Assembly: GCA_963377175.1 (NCBI GenBank)
Contig: CAUJNA010003740.1
Location: forward strand, 285,208 to 349,207
Length of the DNA: 64,000 nucleotides
DNA from: Effrenium voratum
Lineage: Eukaryota; Sar; Dinophyceae; Suessiales; Symbiodiniaceae
Direction: 5' to 3'
How positions within the stretch are numbered: the first letter of the stretch is position 1; the number at the start of each line of letters is the position of its first letter. Below, piece after piece: positions 57,012 to 63,703 of this stretch. The notes beneath the pieces are model-generated. The model did no database searches. It was given only the letters and a program-made list of their open reading frames with translations, and was not told where the DNA came from. A program made the position numbers and the translations under genes.

Positions 57012-60000
57012 GGTGGCTGTGTGGTGTATGTGTGTGTGTGTGTTGTGTGTGTGTTGTGTTTTTGTTGTGTGTTGTGTTTTTGTTGTGTGTTGTGTTTTTT
57101 GTTGTGTGTTGTGTTGTTGTTGTGTGTTGTGTGTTTGTTGTGTGTTTGTTGTGTGTTGTGTCTGTGTTGTGTGTTGTGTTTTTGTTGTGTGTGTGAGTGT
57201 GAGTGTGAGTGTGAGTGTGAGTGAGAGTGTGAGTGTGAGTGTGTGAGTGTGTGAGTGTGTGAGTGTGTGAGTGTGTGAATGAGTGAGTGAGTGAGTGAGT
57301 GAGTGAGTGAGTGAGTGAGTGAGTGAGTGAGTGAGTGAGTGAGTGAGTGAGTGAGTGAGTGAGTGAGTGAGTGAGTGAGTGAGTGAGTGAGTGAGTGAGT
57401 GAGTGAGTCAGTGAGTCAGTAGTAGTGAGTCAGTGAGTCAGCGAGTCAGCGAGTCAGTGAGTCAGTGAGTCAGTGAGTCAGTGAGTCAGTGAGTCAGTGA
57501 GTCAGTGAGTCAGTGAGTCAGTGAGTGAGTCAGTGAGTCAGTGAGTCAGTGAGTCAGTGAGTCAGTGAGTCAGTGAGTCAGTGAGTCAGTGAGTCAGTGA
57601 GTCAGTGAGTCAGTGAGTCAGTGAGTCAGTGAGTCAGTGAGTCAGTGAGTCAGTGAGTCAGTGAGTCAGTGAGTCAGTGAGTCAGTGAGTCAGTGAGTCA
57701 GTGAGTCAGTGAGTCAGTGAGTCAGTGAGTCAGTGAGTCAGTGAGTCAGTGAGTCAGTGAGTCAGTGAGTCAGTGAGTCAGTGAGTCAGTGAGTCAGTGA
57801 GTCAGTGAGTCAGTGAGTCAGTGAGTCAGTGAGTCAGTGAGTCAGTGAGTCAGTGAGTCAGTGAGTCAGTGAGTCAGTGAGTCAGTGAGTCAGTGAGTCA
57901 GTGAGTCAGTGAGTGAGTGAGTCAGTGAGTCAGTGAGTCAGTGAGTCAGTGAGTCAGTGAGTCAGTGAGTCAGTGAGTCAGTGAGTCAGTGAGTCAGTGA
58001 GTCAGTGAGTCAGTGAGTCAGTGAGTCAGTGAGTCAGTGAGTCAGTGAGTCAGTGAGTCAGTGAGTCAGTGAGTCAGTGAGTCAGTGAGTCAGTGAGTCA
58101 GTGAGTCAGTGAGTCAGTGAGTCAGTGAGTCAGTGAGTCAGTGAGTCAGTGAGTCAGTGAGTCAGTGAGTCAGTGAGTCAGTGAGTCAGAGTCAGTGAGT
58201 CAGTGAGTCAGTGAGTCAGTGAGTGAGTGAGTGAGTGAGTGAGTGAGTGAGTGAGTGAGTGAGTGAGTGAGTCAGTGAGTGAGTGAGTGAGTGAGTGAGT
58301 GAGTGAGTGAGTGTGAGTGAGTGAGTGAGTGAGTGAGTGAGTGAGTGAGTGAGTGAGTGAGTGAGTGAGTGAGTGAGTGAGTGAGTGAGTGAGTGAGTGA
58401 GTGAGTGAGTGAGTGAGTGAGTGAGTGAGTGAGTGAGTGAGTGAGTGAGTGAGTGAGTGAGTGAGTGAGTGAGTGAGTGAGTGAGTGAGTGAGTGAGTGA
58501 GTGAGTGAGTGAGTGAGTGAGTGAGTGAGTGAGTGTGTGACTGTGCGATTGACTTGGTGCTCGTGATACATACTGCAGCTCTATGATATAAGTTCAATGA
58601 TGTAAACATCTGCCGATACTGATCATGCACGTTGTTGGTGGCCTCCAGTCCCTTTCAGATTGTCGGCTCAAAATCATACACCAGCATATACAATTCTCTG
58701 TTTTCTGCATTTGCATCCTGGCTCGGTACTTCTAGCTTTAGTTTTGCCCGGTTCCTGCTGGATCAGCATGAAGCTCTGCATCCACTGCGAAGCACAACAG
58801 GCGACGCCAGCGAGTTCCAAGTGGAGATGGGCCACTCGGGGCCGGAAACCCTCGAGCACGAAATCGAAACCCTCGAGCCTTTGGCAGTGATCCAGAATTT
58901 CTCCTCAAGCATCGCCCCATTGAAGGAAACTCCCTTTGACTTTGAGCAAGGAAAGGTGCTTTAACTCATCAAAAAGGGCGATAGAGGGGTCTTCAAAGGG
59001 CTCAAGCAGGGTATATATGCCCAGCTTTGGAGAAAGTCAAAGAGTACATCGGGAGGGGCGGTCTACGAGATTGCCTCCACCAAAATGTGGTGGCATCAGT
59101 TATCCCAAGGTGATAGCTTTTACAAGAATGGCGAGAGTAGAGAGTGGATTAAAGCCTTGTTCCCGCCACAAGTCGATGGCAATCGGAAGTTCTTGTTGAC
59201 GCCGGCAGGTAAACAACCACGAAGGAGCACATAAAGTAGGCAGTTTAAACGATACAATATTGTGCAAATAAATGAATTCCTGCACCACCTAACAAACCCA
59301 ACGGAATGAGTTCAAGGTGGTGCGGTCTCGCATTTCGTCCATCCACAGCACGTGGTTCGCCTGACCCGCGCCGGCTCGGGGCTCCCGGCGGTGACACCCA
59401 AGAGGATGTCAGGGAAGAAGGGCGAGCGCCTCGGCGACGGAGTTTGGGGTGGTGGACTTGCGCTGACTCACTCCAGTCATATCTGGATTCTGACACGTAT
59501 ACCTATATGAGTATACATACATATATTGCTGTGTATTCTATACACATAGACAAAGACATCGGGATATACAGATTTACATATTGAATACATGTATGAGTTG
59601 CTTTTACTTGTGGCTGGAGTCATTGCAGTTCTCTGAAAGGGAGTGCTGCATTGCCATTCATTTTGCTTGCCAAGTCAAGTCACATGAGTAAGTTTGAAGC
59701 TTGTGCAATATGATAAAGCGAGACACCTACTCCAGGATACAACAAAGCTCTCTCAAAAGGGCGAAGAGTTTTTCCCCAACAGCTGAAAGCTTTGGGGTCT
59801 CAGCCCAGATAGGCTCCGGGGTGGTCCGGGGCGGCCCTGAGGTAGTAAGGTTCCACGAACATTCCACCAGGGTTCCACCAGGGTTCCACGAGGTTCTGCG
59901 AGGGTTGCGGGGTGCGAGCACTAAGAGCACCGCCTGCTGGGGATGTCACCTGAGCTTATTTTGTACCCGTTGGCTCTTGGCCCTCACTCCACATTAACGC

Positions 60001-61557
60001 AACATATTTGGGTATGGGTCAAAATTCAAGTTCCATTTCGGGTATCGGTTTTTGACAACCACAGCCATTTCAGCTGCATCTAGCGACTTCGCGGAGATCT
60101 GAGAGCCCGGGCTCTAAGGACTGCATGGGGCGGAAGGTTTTGCAGCTGCTGTACATCCTCACTGCCAGACCCGCGGGCGCGGTGACGTGCTGCGCGAGAA
60201 AAACATATATCCGTTGGCAGTCGTGCATGTGGCCATGGGTCAAAAGCCAAATCGTACCCCCAGTGGACATCCCAATCCCCAAAATAGACTAGAATGGGTG
60301 GTGCACCTACCCTAAAATGGTACGGTTTTGACCCACAGCCGCGTGTCTTTTCAGTTGGAAGCCGGCAAGTCAGGGGAAGGGGCACCAAAAAGACCACACG
60401 GAAGATGAGTCTTACTCTTCTAGATAATTTCGCATATTTTTTGTCCCATGAGGTTGTGCCGGGACACAGGGGTACTTCTTGACATCTGCCCTCTGGGGCC
60501 GAGGCTTCTTGACGACATCAGCCTTCCTGTCCTGCCATTGCGGGACTCGGGGACGCTCTGGGGTCCTCAAGCTTCCTTCGCACGCCCATTGGTCACCCGA
60601 CTGAGCATTGCAACATGATTAAATCAGATGGACCCCTTCAACTGGTTGATGTTCAGTACCCCTTGATTAACTGGTTGACAGCTCATTGCTTTTGCAGGTG
60701 CACTAAAGTACGTATCTAAGTGCTTCAGACACCACCATTGTGATGGCTTCACGGAGGCAACCCACCAACATGTGTGCCATGAGAAACACACACCCGTCTG
60801 TCGGCCATGGCCATTGTACCCTTAGCAGAAACTTCTTACATTGGTTTTCTAAATTGCCTTTTTAGTTCATGGCCATAACCACCAAGGCCAATTAAACGAG
60901 ACCAGTTTAACCGTCATCACCTACATCTCTGCAGTCAATCTGCAAAGAATCGTCTAGATGGTCAAGATCACTGCACATCACCCACCAAGGCCTCTGGTTG
61001 TACCCTGGATGATCTTTGGAAAACGTTCATGGTTCGCAAATTGCCGTGAACTCCAGTCACGCCCGCCTTGGAAGCAAACATTGTGCGAAGGACCAGTGAA
61101 AACTGTGAGCTTGTTTACCCCCCCCCTTCCCGGCGAGCTTCCAAAAAAGCACGACCGCTGAAAGGCAGTTTTCCTGTTTTGCTGGTGGGTCCCATGTTGG
61201 TGGGTAGGAGGGTACTGCAGGATTGAAAGTCAGCATTTCTGTGATAATCTGATATCAACCGACTCCTTCCAACAACTAGCTCTGCATTCAAATGAAGGTT
61301 GCCTGGTCACAATGAGGGTAACACAGTCGGGGCGGCCTTTGCTTCTTAGGGTACCTTCATTTTGCTTTTTTTTTTGGGCGGGGGGGAGGGTTGTAAAGGA
61401 AAACAACCCCCATAAAAAAACGACCACACCCAAGTGGGCACCAAGCCCTCGGTTGGTTCCAGCACCTCACGCCCTGGCGCGCCTCCTCCCCGCGAGCGGC
61501 CCAATCCCCGAGGATCAGCTCGCCCTCTTCCGTGGTGGCGTAGAAGTTGGTCAGCAA
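41273..61557 (-). CDS. DNAI3: Axonemal inner-arm dynein intermediate chain, WDR63/IC140-like (3' half)
   Basis: Eight minus-strand exons read, in the protein order of this family: ATTEEGELILGDW; SSCKTFRPMQSLE; RSPFFPDILLGV; ASVAITSMMF; GQKLAVGDAQGHLHIQNIP; RKFLDREEKR; RRFQERQQELRELKEQME; YQKLEAEVKEQLRG-stop. The family member WDR63 has the same order: TTEEGE-DW, SPFF-DI, G-LHI-EIP, FxRE, then a charged coiled coil ending shortly after Y-LE. Six of the seven junctions tested are phase-compatible or explicable (one border uncertain at 50.1 kb). The role is a WD-repeat scaffold of the flagellar I1/f inner-arm dynein. At least one exon is missing between 59.39 and 51.16 kb, where the motif around GWSPTRPG should lie. 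The N-terminal half lies upstream of 61.6 kb and was not identified. Intron length is extreme, up to 8 kb. Confidence 0.72.
41578..41632. repeat. (TG)n/(CG)-containing microsatellite
   Basis: About 55 bp of TG units with interspersed CG. It is in the 3' flank region or last intron side of the dynein gene. Confidence 0.9.
42296..42440. repeat. 28 bp minisatellite, about 4-5 copies
   Basis: The unit contains TATACCTACACCTATTTATA with ACACACG or CAGACG linkers. Translations such as YTRLYLHLF are artefacts. It is intronic to the dynein gene. Confidence 0.9.
43096..43219. mobile_element. MITE-like element, family A copy 3
   Basis: Ends CTAGGTCCTCCAGTAG and TGCTGGGGGACCTAG. At 124 bp it is slightly expanded inside. 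It lies in a dynein-gene intron. Confidence 0.84.
43335..43442. mobile_element. MITE-like element, family H copy
   Basis: CATGTGGCCGTGGGTC and TTTTGACCCACAGCCATG are its ends. The interior differs from the copies at 36352 and 60226. Confidence 0.7.
43990..44222. repeat. 11 bp minisatellite (AAGGAAACCAT)n
   Basis: About 20 units, switching from AAGGAAACCAG and AAGGAAACCAT to AAGGAAAGAAT toward the right. It starts inside a family C core (GGGAACCAAAAG). It ends about 60 bp before the dynein exon at 44285, so it lies at the start of the intron downstream of that exon on the minus strand. Confidence 0.88.
44285..44344 (-). CDS. DNAI3: DNAI3-like coiled-coil exon
   Basis: Exactly 20 codons: FRRFQERQQELRELKEQMEK. 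The acceptor is CTCAGTCAG before TTCCGA (a second AG lies 15 bp further in) and the donor is GAGAAG before GTCGAA. Phase 0 at both sides, linking 47830-47895 to 41273-41335. Highly charged helix typical of the C-terminal tail of this dynein intermediate chain. Confidence 0.74.
44854..44871. repeat. Poly-G run of 18
   Basis: Uninterrupted G run. A shorter one (14 G) lies at 5211-5224. Confidence 0.9.
45401..45537 (-). CDS. Exon-like segment, possibly ubiquitin-fold
   Basis: The minus frame reads DDCESVPAKVTLKTSVHELL then YKIRGVCAFNDMLIFRRPVP with good codon bias. The acceptor is GGTACGCAG before GTGATG and the donor is GCCGGG before GTGCAA. The pattern V-L-T-S-V-ELL-KI...NDMLIFR vaguely recalls ubiquitin-like folds. 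It falls inside the intron between dynein exons at 47.8 and 44.3 kb, which join without it. Nested gene or relic. Confidence 0.35.
46670..46745. repeat. Family C dispersed repeat
   Basis: GGTTTTGGGGGTCCCCCGAA then AGACACACCCATATATG. It matches the block at 6330-6420 and, more loosely, 20100-20160. Confidence 0.6.
47138..47203 (+). CDS. Possible plus-strand exon
   Basis: Reads GILNDAKADVNTTLTDVQNS after AGGGCGAACAG. Third positions are G or C in 18 of 20 codons. The minus strand reading is less biased. It has no downstream donor and no family match. Confidence 0.22.
47654..47775. mobile_element. MITE-like element, family B, best-preserved copy
   Basis: Inverted repeats of 27 bp beginning CTGTGGATGGACGAAATCC and continuing TGCACCAC, mirrored by GTGGTGCAGGATTTTGTCC. 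Total 122 bp. It lies 55 bp from the dynein exon at 47830, just inside the intron that follows it. Confidence 0.9.
47830..47895 (-). CDS. DNAI3: DNAI3-like exon, start of C-terminal helix
   Basis: Twenty-two codons: HPGRFWESARKFLDREEKRA then GP. The acceptor is TGTCCCCAG before CACCC, and the donor is GGACCT before GTTGAA. RKFLDREEKR corresponds to the conserved FxREVxx segment after the last WD strand in WDR63. It joins in phase 0 to 44285-44344. Confidence 0.66.
48960..49085. repeat. Family C dispersed repeat
   Basis: The core GGTTTTCCTTTTGGTTTCCC with GGTACCCTCAAAAAGACGCA matches the block near 6370. Nothing codable is supported between 48,000 and 50,080 otherwise. Confidence 0.6.
50082..50208 (-). 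CDS. DNAI3: DNAI3-like WD-strand exon with possible frameshift
   Basis: After acceptor AAGCCAG before GCGAC, reads DIKEGQKLAVGDAQGHLHIQ then NIP, matching the LAVGD-x-G-LHI-x-IP strand of this family. It joins in phase to 51104-51164. At 50136 a GC donor (CCCCAA before GCGCTT) would end the exon. However, the next bases in another frame read ALRRNLVEPKPGREHG, resembling what follows IP in the family. A one-base deletion near 50135, or a sequencing error, would explain this. Confidence 0.68.
50285..50393. mobile_element. MITE-like element, family D copy
   Basis: GGGGGTGTTCCCTCCAACAG and TTGATCCGGGGTTATCATTA match the copies at 22416 and 23946. Ends decayed. Confidence 0.7.
51104..51164 (-). 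CDS. DNAI3: DNAI3-like WD-strand exon
   Basis: Twenty codons plus one base: ASLSDTGASVAITSMMFCYH. The acceptor is CTCGCCAG before GCATCC; the donor is GC-type (TACCATG before GCCGAG). The final G joins the GC of 50082-50208 to make glycine. The AITSMMF stretch corresponds to the strand just before the last WD blade in the family. An overlapping frame starting at the same ATG is open but unsupported. Confidence 0.6.
51900..53620. other. No supportable gene
   Basis: Within the longest visible dynein intron. A GC-rich patch at 53440-53620 is open in several frames on both strands without a match. CATGTTTGAG words near 52720 recall 20560-20620. Confidence 0.5.
53625..53835. repeat. Family J element with internal duplication
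   Basis: Starts AAAAAGTTTAACTTTTTGCT, contains AAAAAGTTAAAGTCTAAAGA, then two copies of GTTGGAAGGGGAGCAAAATT about 80 bp apart (53711 and 53787), each followed by TTAGCAGTTAAGTGG. Confidence 0.65.
53920..54595. repeat. TATG/CATA-rich low-complexity region
   Basis: Alternating ACATACAC and GTATATGT words with short (TA)n runs. Open frames rich in Y, M, C and H are artefacts of this composition. Confidence 0.8.
54724..55590 (-). CDS. 288-codon open frame, unknown
   Basis: The longest uninterrupted ORF in the window, ATG to stop. By a rough count of stop frequency a frame this long is unlikely by chance. Recognisable stretches: LISSDMVRHLTISLSLSE, RMDKLLHLLEGDLSKHSQQ, QLHPYSVTDERLPTQRERVI. No domain recognised, no signal peptide, basic overall. 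Part of it (55094-55120) coincides with a family B arm read on the minus strand, so some of the frame is repeat-derived. It lies inside the dynein intron on the same strand. It could be a retroposed gene, a transposon fragment or chance. Confidence 0.35.
   Translation of the reverse strand: MVTDLSGLPKWMWNLKRVPLHRQDGLSEHLFMSSYTSTYYTRGSVRELARNQRSQISRPFYHRIPPRKVQPERACWEIESRTPLRKIQLCATEGHQSLAVPHETSSRMSGSSQLALRPITTNEGRPVLLISSDMVRHLTISLSLSECTQCHHLYYSELRMDKLLHLLEGDLSKHSQQVNSQRLSLFFAQLHPYSVTDERLPTQRERVIQETTSRSNLSYCRCMDLSYQGLSGPLSFHMKHRGKQKGLNTRRVKTGSTLGWRFWNRPSRFQVLGLCDIPLGICGYPPEL
55685..55775. repeat. Family C dispersed repeat
   Basis: TCTCTCAAAATGGTGGACCC and GGGAACCAAAAGGAAACGG. Same core as 17225-17305. 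Confidence 0.62.
55800..56940. other. No supportable gene
   Basis: Several open frames of 60-100 codons on both strands with no family match or splice support. A minus frame at 56680-56955 includes RSNVPKGRRYWRIHLQKAM but lacks codon bias. Confidence 0.4.
56957..57184. repeat. (TG)n, (TA)n and TTGTGTG minisatellite lead-in
   Basis: TG run, then about 30 bp of TA, then repeats of TTGTGTGTTGTGTTTT. It flows without a break into the GAGT satellite, giving 1.58 kb of continuous low-complexity DNA. Confidence 0.92.
57185..58535. repeat. 1.35 kb (GAGT)n / (GAGTCAGT)n satellite
   Basis: Layered: (GAGTGT)n and (GAGTGTGT)n to about 57275, (GAGT)n to 57408, near-perfect (GAGTCAGT)n from 57409 to 58215, then (GAGT)n to 58535. 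The 8-mer block has about 100 units with only a few slips (57421, 57910, 58188). Minus-strand frames read as endless SLTH repeats. It sits in the dynein-gene intron between 59.39 and 51.16 kb. Confidence 0.97.
58748..58903 (-). CDS. Exon-like segment inside dynein intron, TBC-like?
   Basis: After acceptor ATGCTTGAG before GAGAAA, the minus frame reads ILDHCQRLEGFDFVLEGFR then PRVAHLHLELAGVACCASQW and MQSFMLIQQEP, ending at a GC donor (GAACCGG before GCAAAA). The HL-x3-GV-x3-ASQW-x3-F pattern recalls the Rab-GAP TBC domain, but this is a short match. Its phase does not fit the dynein exon at 59390. Nested gene or captured exon. Confidence 0.42.
59270..59348. mobile_element. MITE-like element, family B, truncated copy
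   Basis: Retains TCCTGCACCACC at the left and GCATTTCGTCCATCCACAG at the right. It ends 42 bp from the dynein exon at 59390. Confidence 0.72.
59390..59429 (-). CDS. DNAI3: DNAI3-like exon, SPFF-DI motif
   Basis: One base plus 13 codons: RSPFFPDILLGVT. The acceptor is TCGCCGAG before GCGCTC and the donor GC-type (GTCACC before GCCGGG). The leading G completes the glutamate of SLE from 60113-60189, so the joined stretch SLERSPFF reproduces a signature of this dynein intermediate chain. The acceptor is a single visible option in a GC-rich patch. Confidence 0.66.
60113..60189 (-). CDS. DNAI3: DNAI3-like exon, CKTFRPM motif
   Basis: Twenty-five codons plus two bases: HVTAPAGLAVRMYSSCKTF then RPMQSL. 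The acceptor is TCGCGCAG before CACGTC and the donor GC-type (TTAGA before GCCCGG). Phase 0 with 61471-61557 upstream. Third-position G/C is far higher in this frame than in the other open minus frame. Confidence 0.66.
60226..60345. mobile_element. MITE-like element, family H, best-preserved copy
   Basis: CATGTGGCCATGGGTCAAAA and GGTACGGTTTTGACCCACAG are the ends. 120 bp; contains CGTACCCCCAGTGGACATC. It lies 37 bp outside the 60113-60189 exon, at the acceptor side. A related fragment is at 60010-60070 on the other side, so the exon is bracketed. Confidence 0.82.
61471..61557 (-). CDS. DNAI3: DNAI3-like exon, TTEEGE motif
   Basis: Exactly 29 codons: LLTNFYATTEEGELILGDW then AARGEEARQG. The acceptor is TTGGGGCAG before TTGCTG and the donor is CAGGGC before GTGAGG. 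The F-x-ATTEEGEL-x-x-x-DW pattern is a strand of the WD propeller in WDR63/IC140. Most upstream dynein exon identified. Confidence 0.72.
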
Positions 61558-62213
61558 CTGCCCCAATGACCACACGCGCCGAAATGTGGCGGCGTCTGAA
61601 GAAAAAACAAGAAAACATACCCACACCGAGCGGCGAAACGGAGAAACGCGTCATTCTGGCTTCGGGCTCTGCTCAGAGTGTTCTGCTAAAACAAACAAAT
61701 GAAGCAATACCTGTTTCCTCTGTGGGTGTCCAGTTCGGAAAAGTCGAACAATATATACTGGACCTACATCTTACGCCGAAACGAAAGCGGTTGCCATCCA
61801 TTGCTTCAGCTCTTGAACCTGAGAACCCATCCAAGCCCTCGAACGTCCACGCGATCTGTGAGTCACGGCGCCAAAACTCGGAAGTAAAGAGACGAATGGA
61901 GTCAACTTAACGCCACTGCTATGACCTGCAGCCCGCCAGGTTTATTTTTGGCTCATTCAGCGCAAGTCGGCAGTTCTAAACTAATAACAGTCGTAATGAG
62001 TGACTGTAGCCGGTGTCACTAGCCCAGTTTGTAGGCAGAGGTTGCTAGCGACAAGAATGGCAACATCAAACAACATATCCCTGACACTTCCCTGACGGCA
62101 GAAGCCACAGAAGGCATCCTTTTCCAATAGACTATCCAACCCTCCCGTTTGGATGGACAATACCAGGGGCTCAGAAAGTATCAACCCCATTCCAATGTTT
62201 TAAGCCCTTGCTT

Positions 62214-62326
62214 CTAAGGGAACATCTTCTGTACAGCTTGGGCCAACTTCGGTCTCAAGGGCGTCGCGCTTCCCCCAAAGAAGATCAGCGCGTGGTGCTC
62301 CAAGGAAACTGTGTGCCCACATTGCC
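62214..62326 (-). CDS. Kelch-like exon candidate
   Basis: Reads QCGHTVSLEHHALIFFGGSA then TPLRPKLAQAVQKMFP, in frame to a TAG. The GHT-x8-IFFGG pattern is a Kelch blade. The acceptor is AAGCAAG before GGCAAT. The end may be a donor rather than the TAG. It cannot belong to DNAI3. It could be the 3' end of a neighbouring gene, but then the dynein N-terminal exons would not fit in the 0.65 kb gap. Confidence 0.4.
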
Positions 62327-63048
62327 CTTGCTTGGGAAGGGGCACCCCATAGCCCCTCTGGGAGGGCCATGTAAGCCGCTTACGGTTGATTTCTCCACTC
62401 ACCGCTCGCCGGCCCGTCTGCGCCTTTGTGCCTTTGTCATCAAAGCGATCGTGGCCTAGGGAAATGTCCGTCCACGGGGCAGGCAAAGCAGGGACAAGGC
62501 AAGAGCAGCGATGGGGCAGGTTCTTGTTGTGGCCTTAAGTCATCCCCAAGTCTTCCTTGCTGCTCCCAAAGCTTGCCTCCATCCCTGCCTCTGAAGCACA
62601 GTGGGTAAGTTTAGTACCCTACTGACCAGCTTTGGTTCACAGCTCACGGAGGAGTGGGAGACCCTCAAAATGGACCTGGAGGAGGGTACTTGCAACTAGC
62701 GACGTATGCATAGAAAATGGACAACCCCTGAATACATGTTCAAGCGGAGACGAGCCCAACAAACCAAGAAACATGGGTGCGACCAAGCTTCATTAATCAA
62801 GGACACACCATGCGACGAAACTAGCTCCATGGGTGCTAACCTTGCTTCTTGAAGTTCCAGGGAAACCCATCCTATGTGAAATCCATCCACCAGAAACAAA
62901 AGCGTGGCAACCGTTGTCGTTTGTTGTTCAAATAATTCCCAACCAGCAAACACATAAATATGGACACCATGCTTTTCTGACGGTGAAGGCAATTCCATCC
63001 CGTCCAATGCAACTCTGAAAGAACTCTCTGCACAACTGGGTCATAGCA

Positions 63049-63198
63049 ATGTCGAAAGCTGATCAAGCAACCTTATCTGGACGAGCCCATGCCATGATGC
63101 CACAAAAACCGTTCCTTGTTCTAGCACAAGCTCTGGAGGCAAAGTTGTCGGCAAAGTTCAAAGTGCTCAGCAAGAGGGCTGCAAAGCGAAGACCCTGA
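63049..63198 (+). CDS. 49-codon ORF, basic helix
   Basis: ATG-to-TGA frame: MSKADQATLSGRAHAMM, then FLVLAQALEAKLSAKFKVL and SKRAAKRRP. The tail is strongly basic and helical. In-frame TAG directly upstream. No family. It could be a small protein or a last exon. Confidence 0.22.
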   Translation: MSKADQATLSGRAHAMMPQKPFLVLAQALEAKLSAKFKVLSKRAAKRRP

Positions 63199-63322
63199 CA
63201 AGAACAACAGCCCCAAGTTGGTCCGCCTGAGAGCAATTCTTCATCAACTTCCTCCTCTCAGTCATCACCGTTATCTTGAACACTGGCGGCTGGATAGAAA
63301 AAGGAGCCATTCTTGAGGGCAT

Positions 63323-63703
63323 ATGCTCAAAACGCCGACGCTTAAGCTAAACATGGGTCTCGCAAGCAAAGCGCTAGCCAGAGCGAGGGCAAGCTTCCAC
63401 GACAGCTACGGGGACTCATTTGGCGTTCATCCATTTTATCTACAGGCAACCTCCCTCGGCGGTTTTCAGATATATCTTTGGGGTCTGATTGGACCCATGT
63501 TGCCCAACCCTACTTTGCGGTCGATCCATGTGGGTTGTTTTGAAACAAACGCCCAAGGGAAACTAACAAGATATGCAAATATTGCTGTCTTTTCAACTGA
63601 GAGTAGTATCCGAGAAAGATGTGGAGAATATGCAAAAGGATCAAGTCGATTGAGTCGTGCAAAATGTTCGGTGACCTTTTTCGAATTTGCAACGCTCAAT
63701 TGA
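63323..63703 (+). CDS. 126-codon ORF, unknown
   Basis: Plus frame including GLASKALARARASFHDSYGD and GKLTRYANIAVFSTESSIRE. The first 40 codons are G/C-biased, the rest not, so perhaps only 63350-63440 is coding. No domain recognised. Confidence 0.2.
   Translation: MLKTPTLKLNMGLASKALARARASFHDSYGDSFGVHPFYLQATSLGGFQIYLWGLIGPMLPNPTLRSIHVGCFETNAQGKLTRYANIAVFSTESSIRERCGEYAKGSSRLSRAKCSVTFFEFATLN

Noticed and set aside
57185..58535. Regularly spaced short repeats resembling a CRISPR array
   Set aside because: Units are 4 or 8 bp with no spacers. This is a simple-sequence satellite in a eukaryotic intron.
58208..58630. 140-codon SLTH-repeat frame
   Set aside because: Translation of (GAGT)n on the minus strand.
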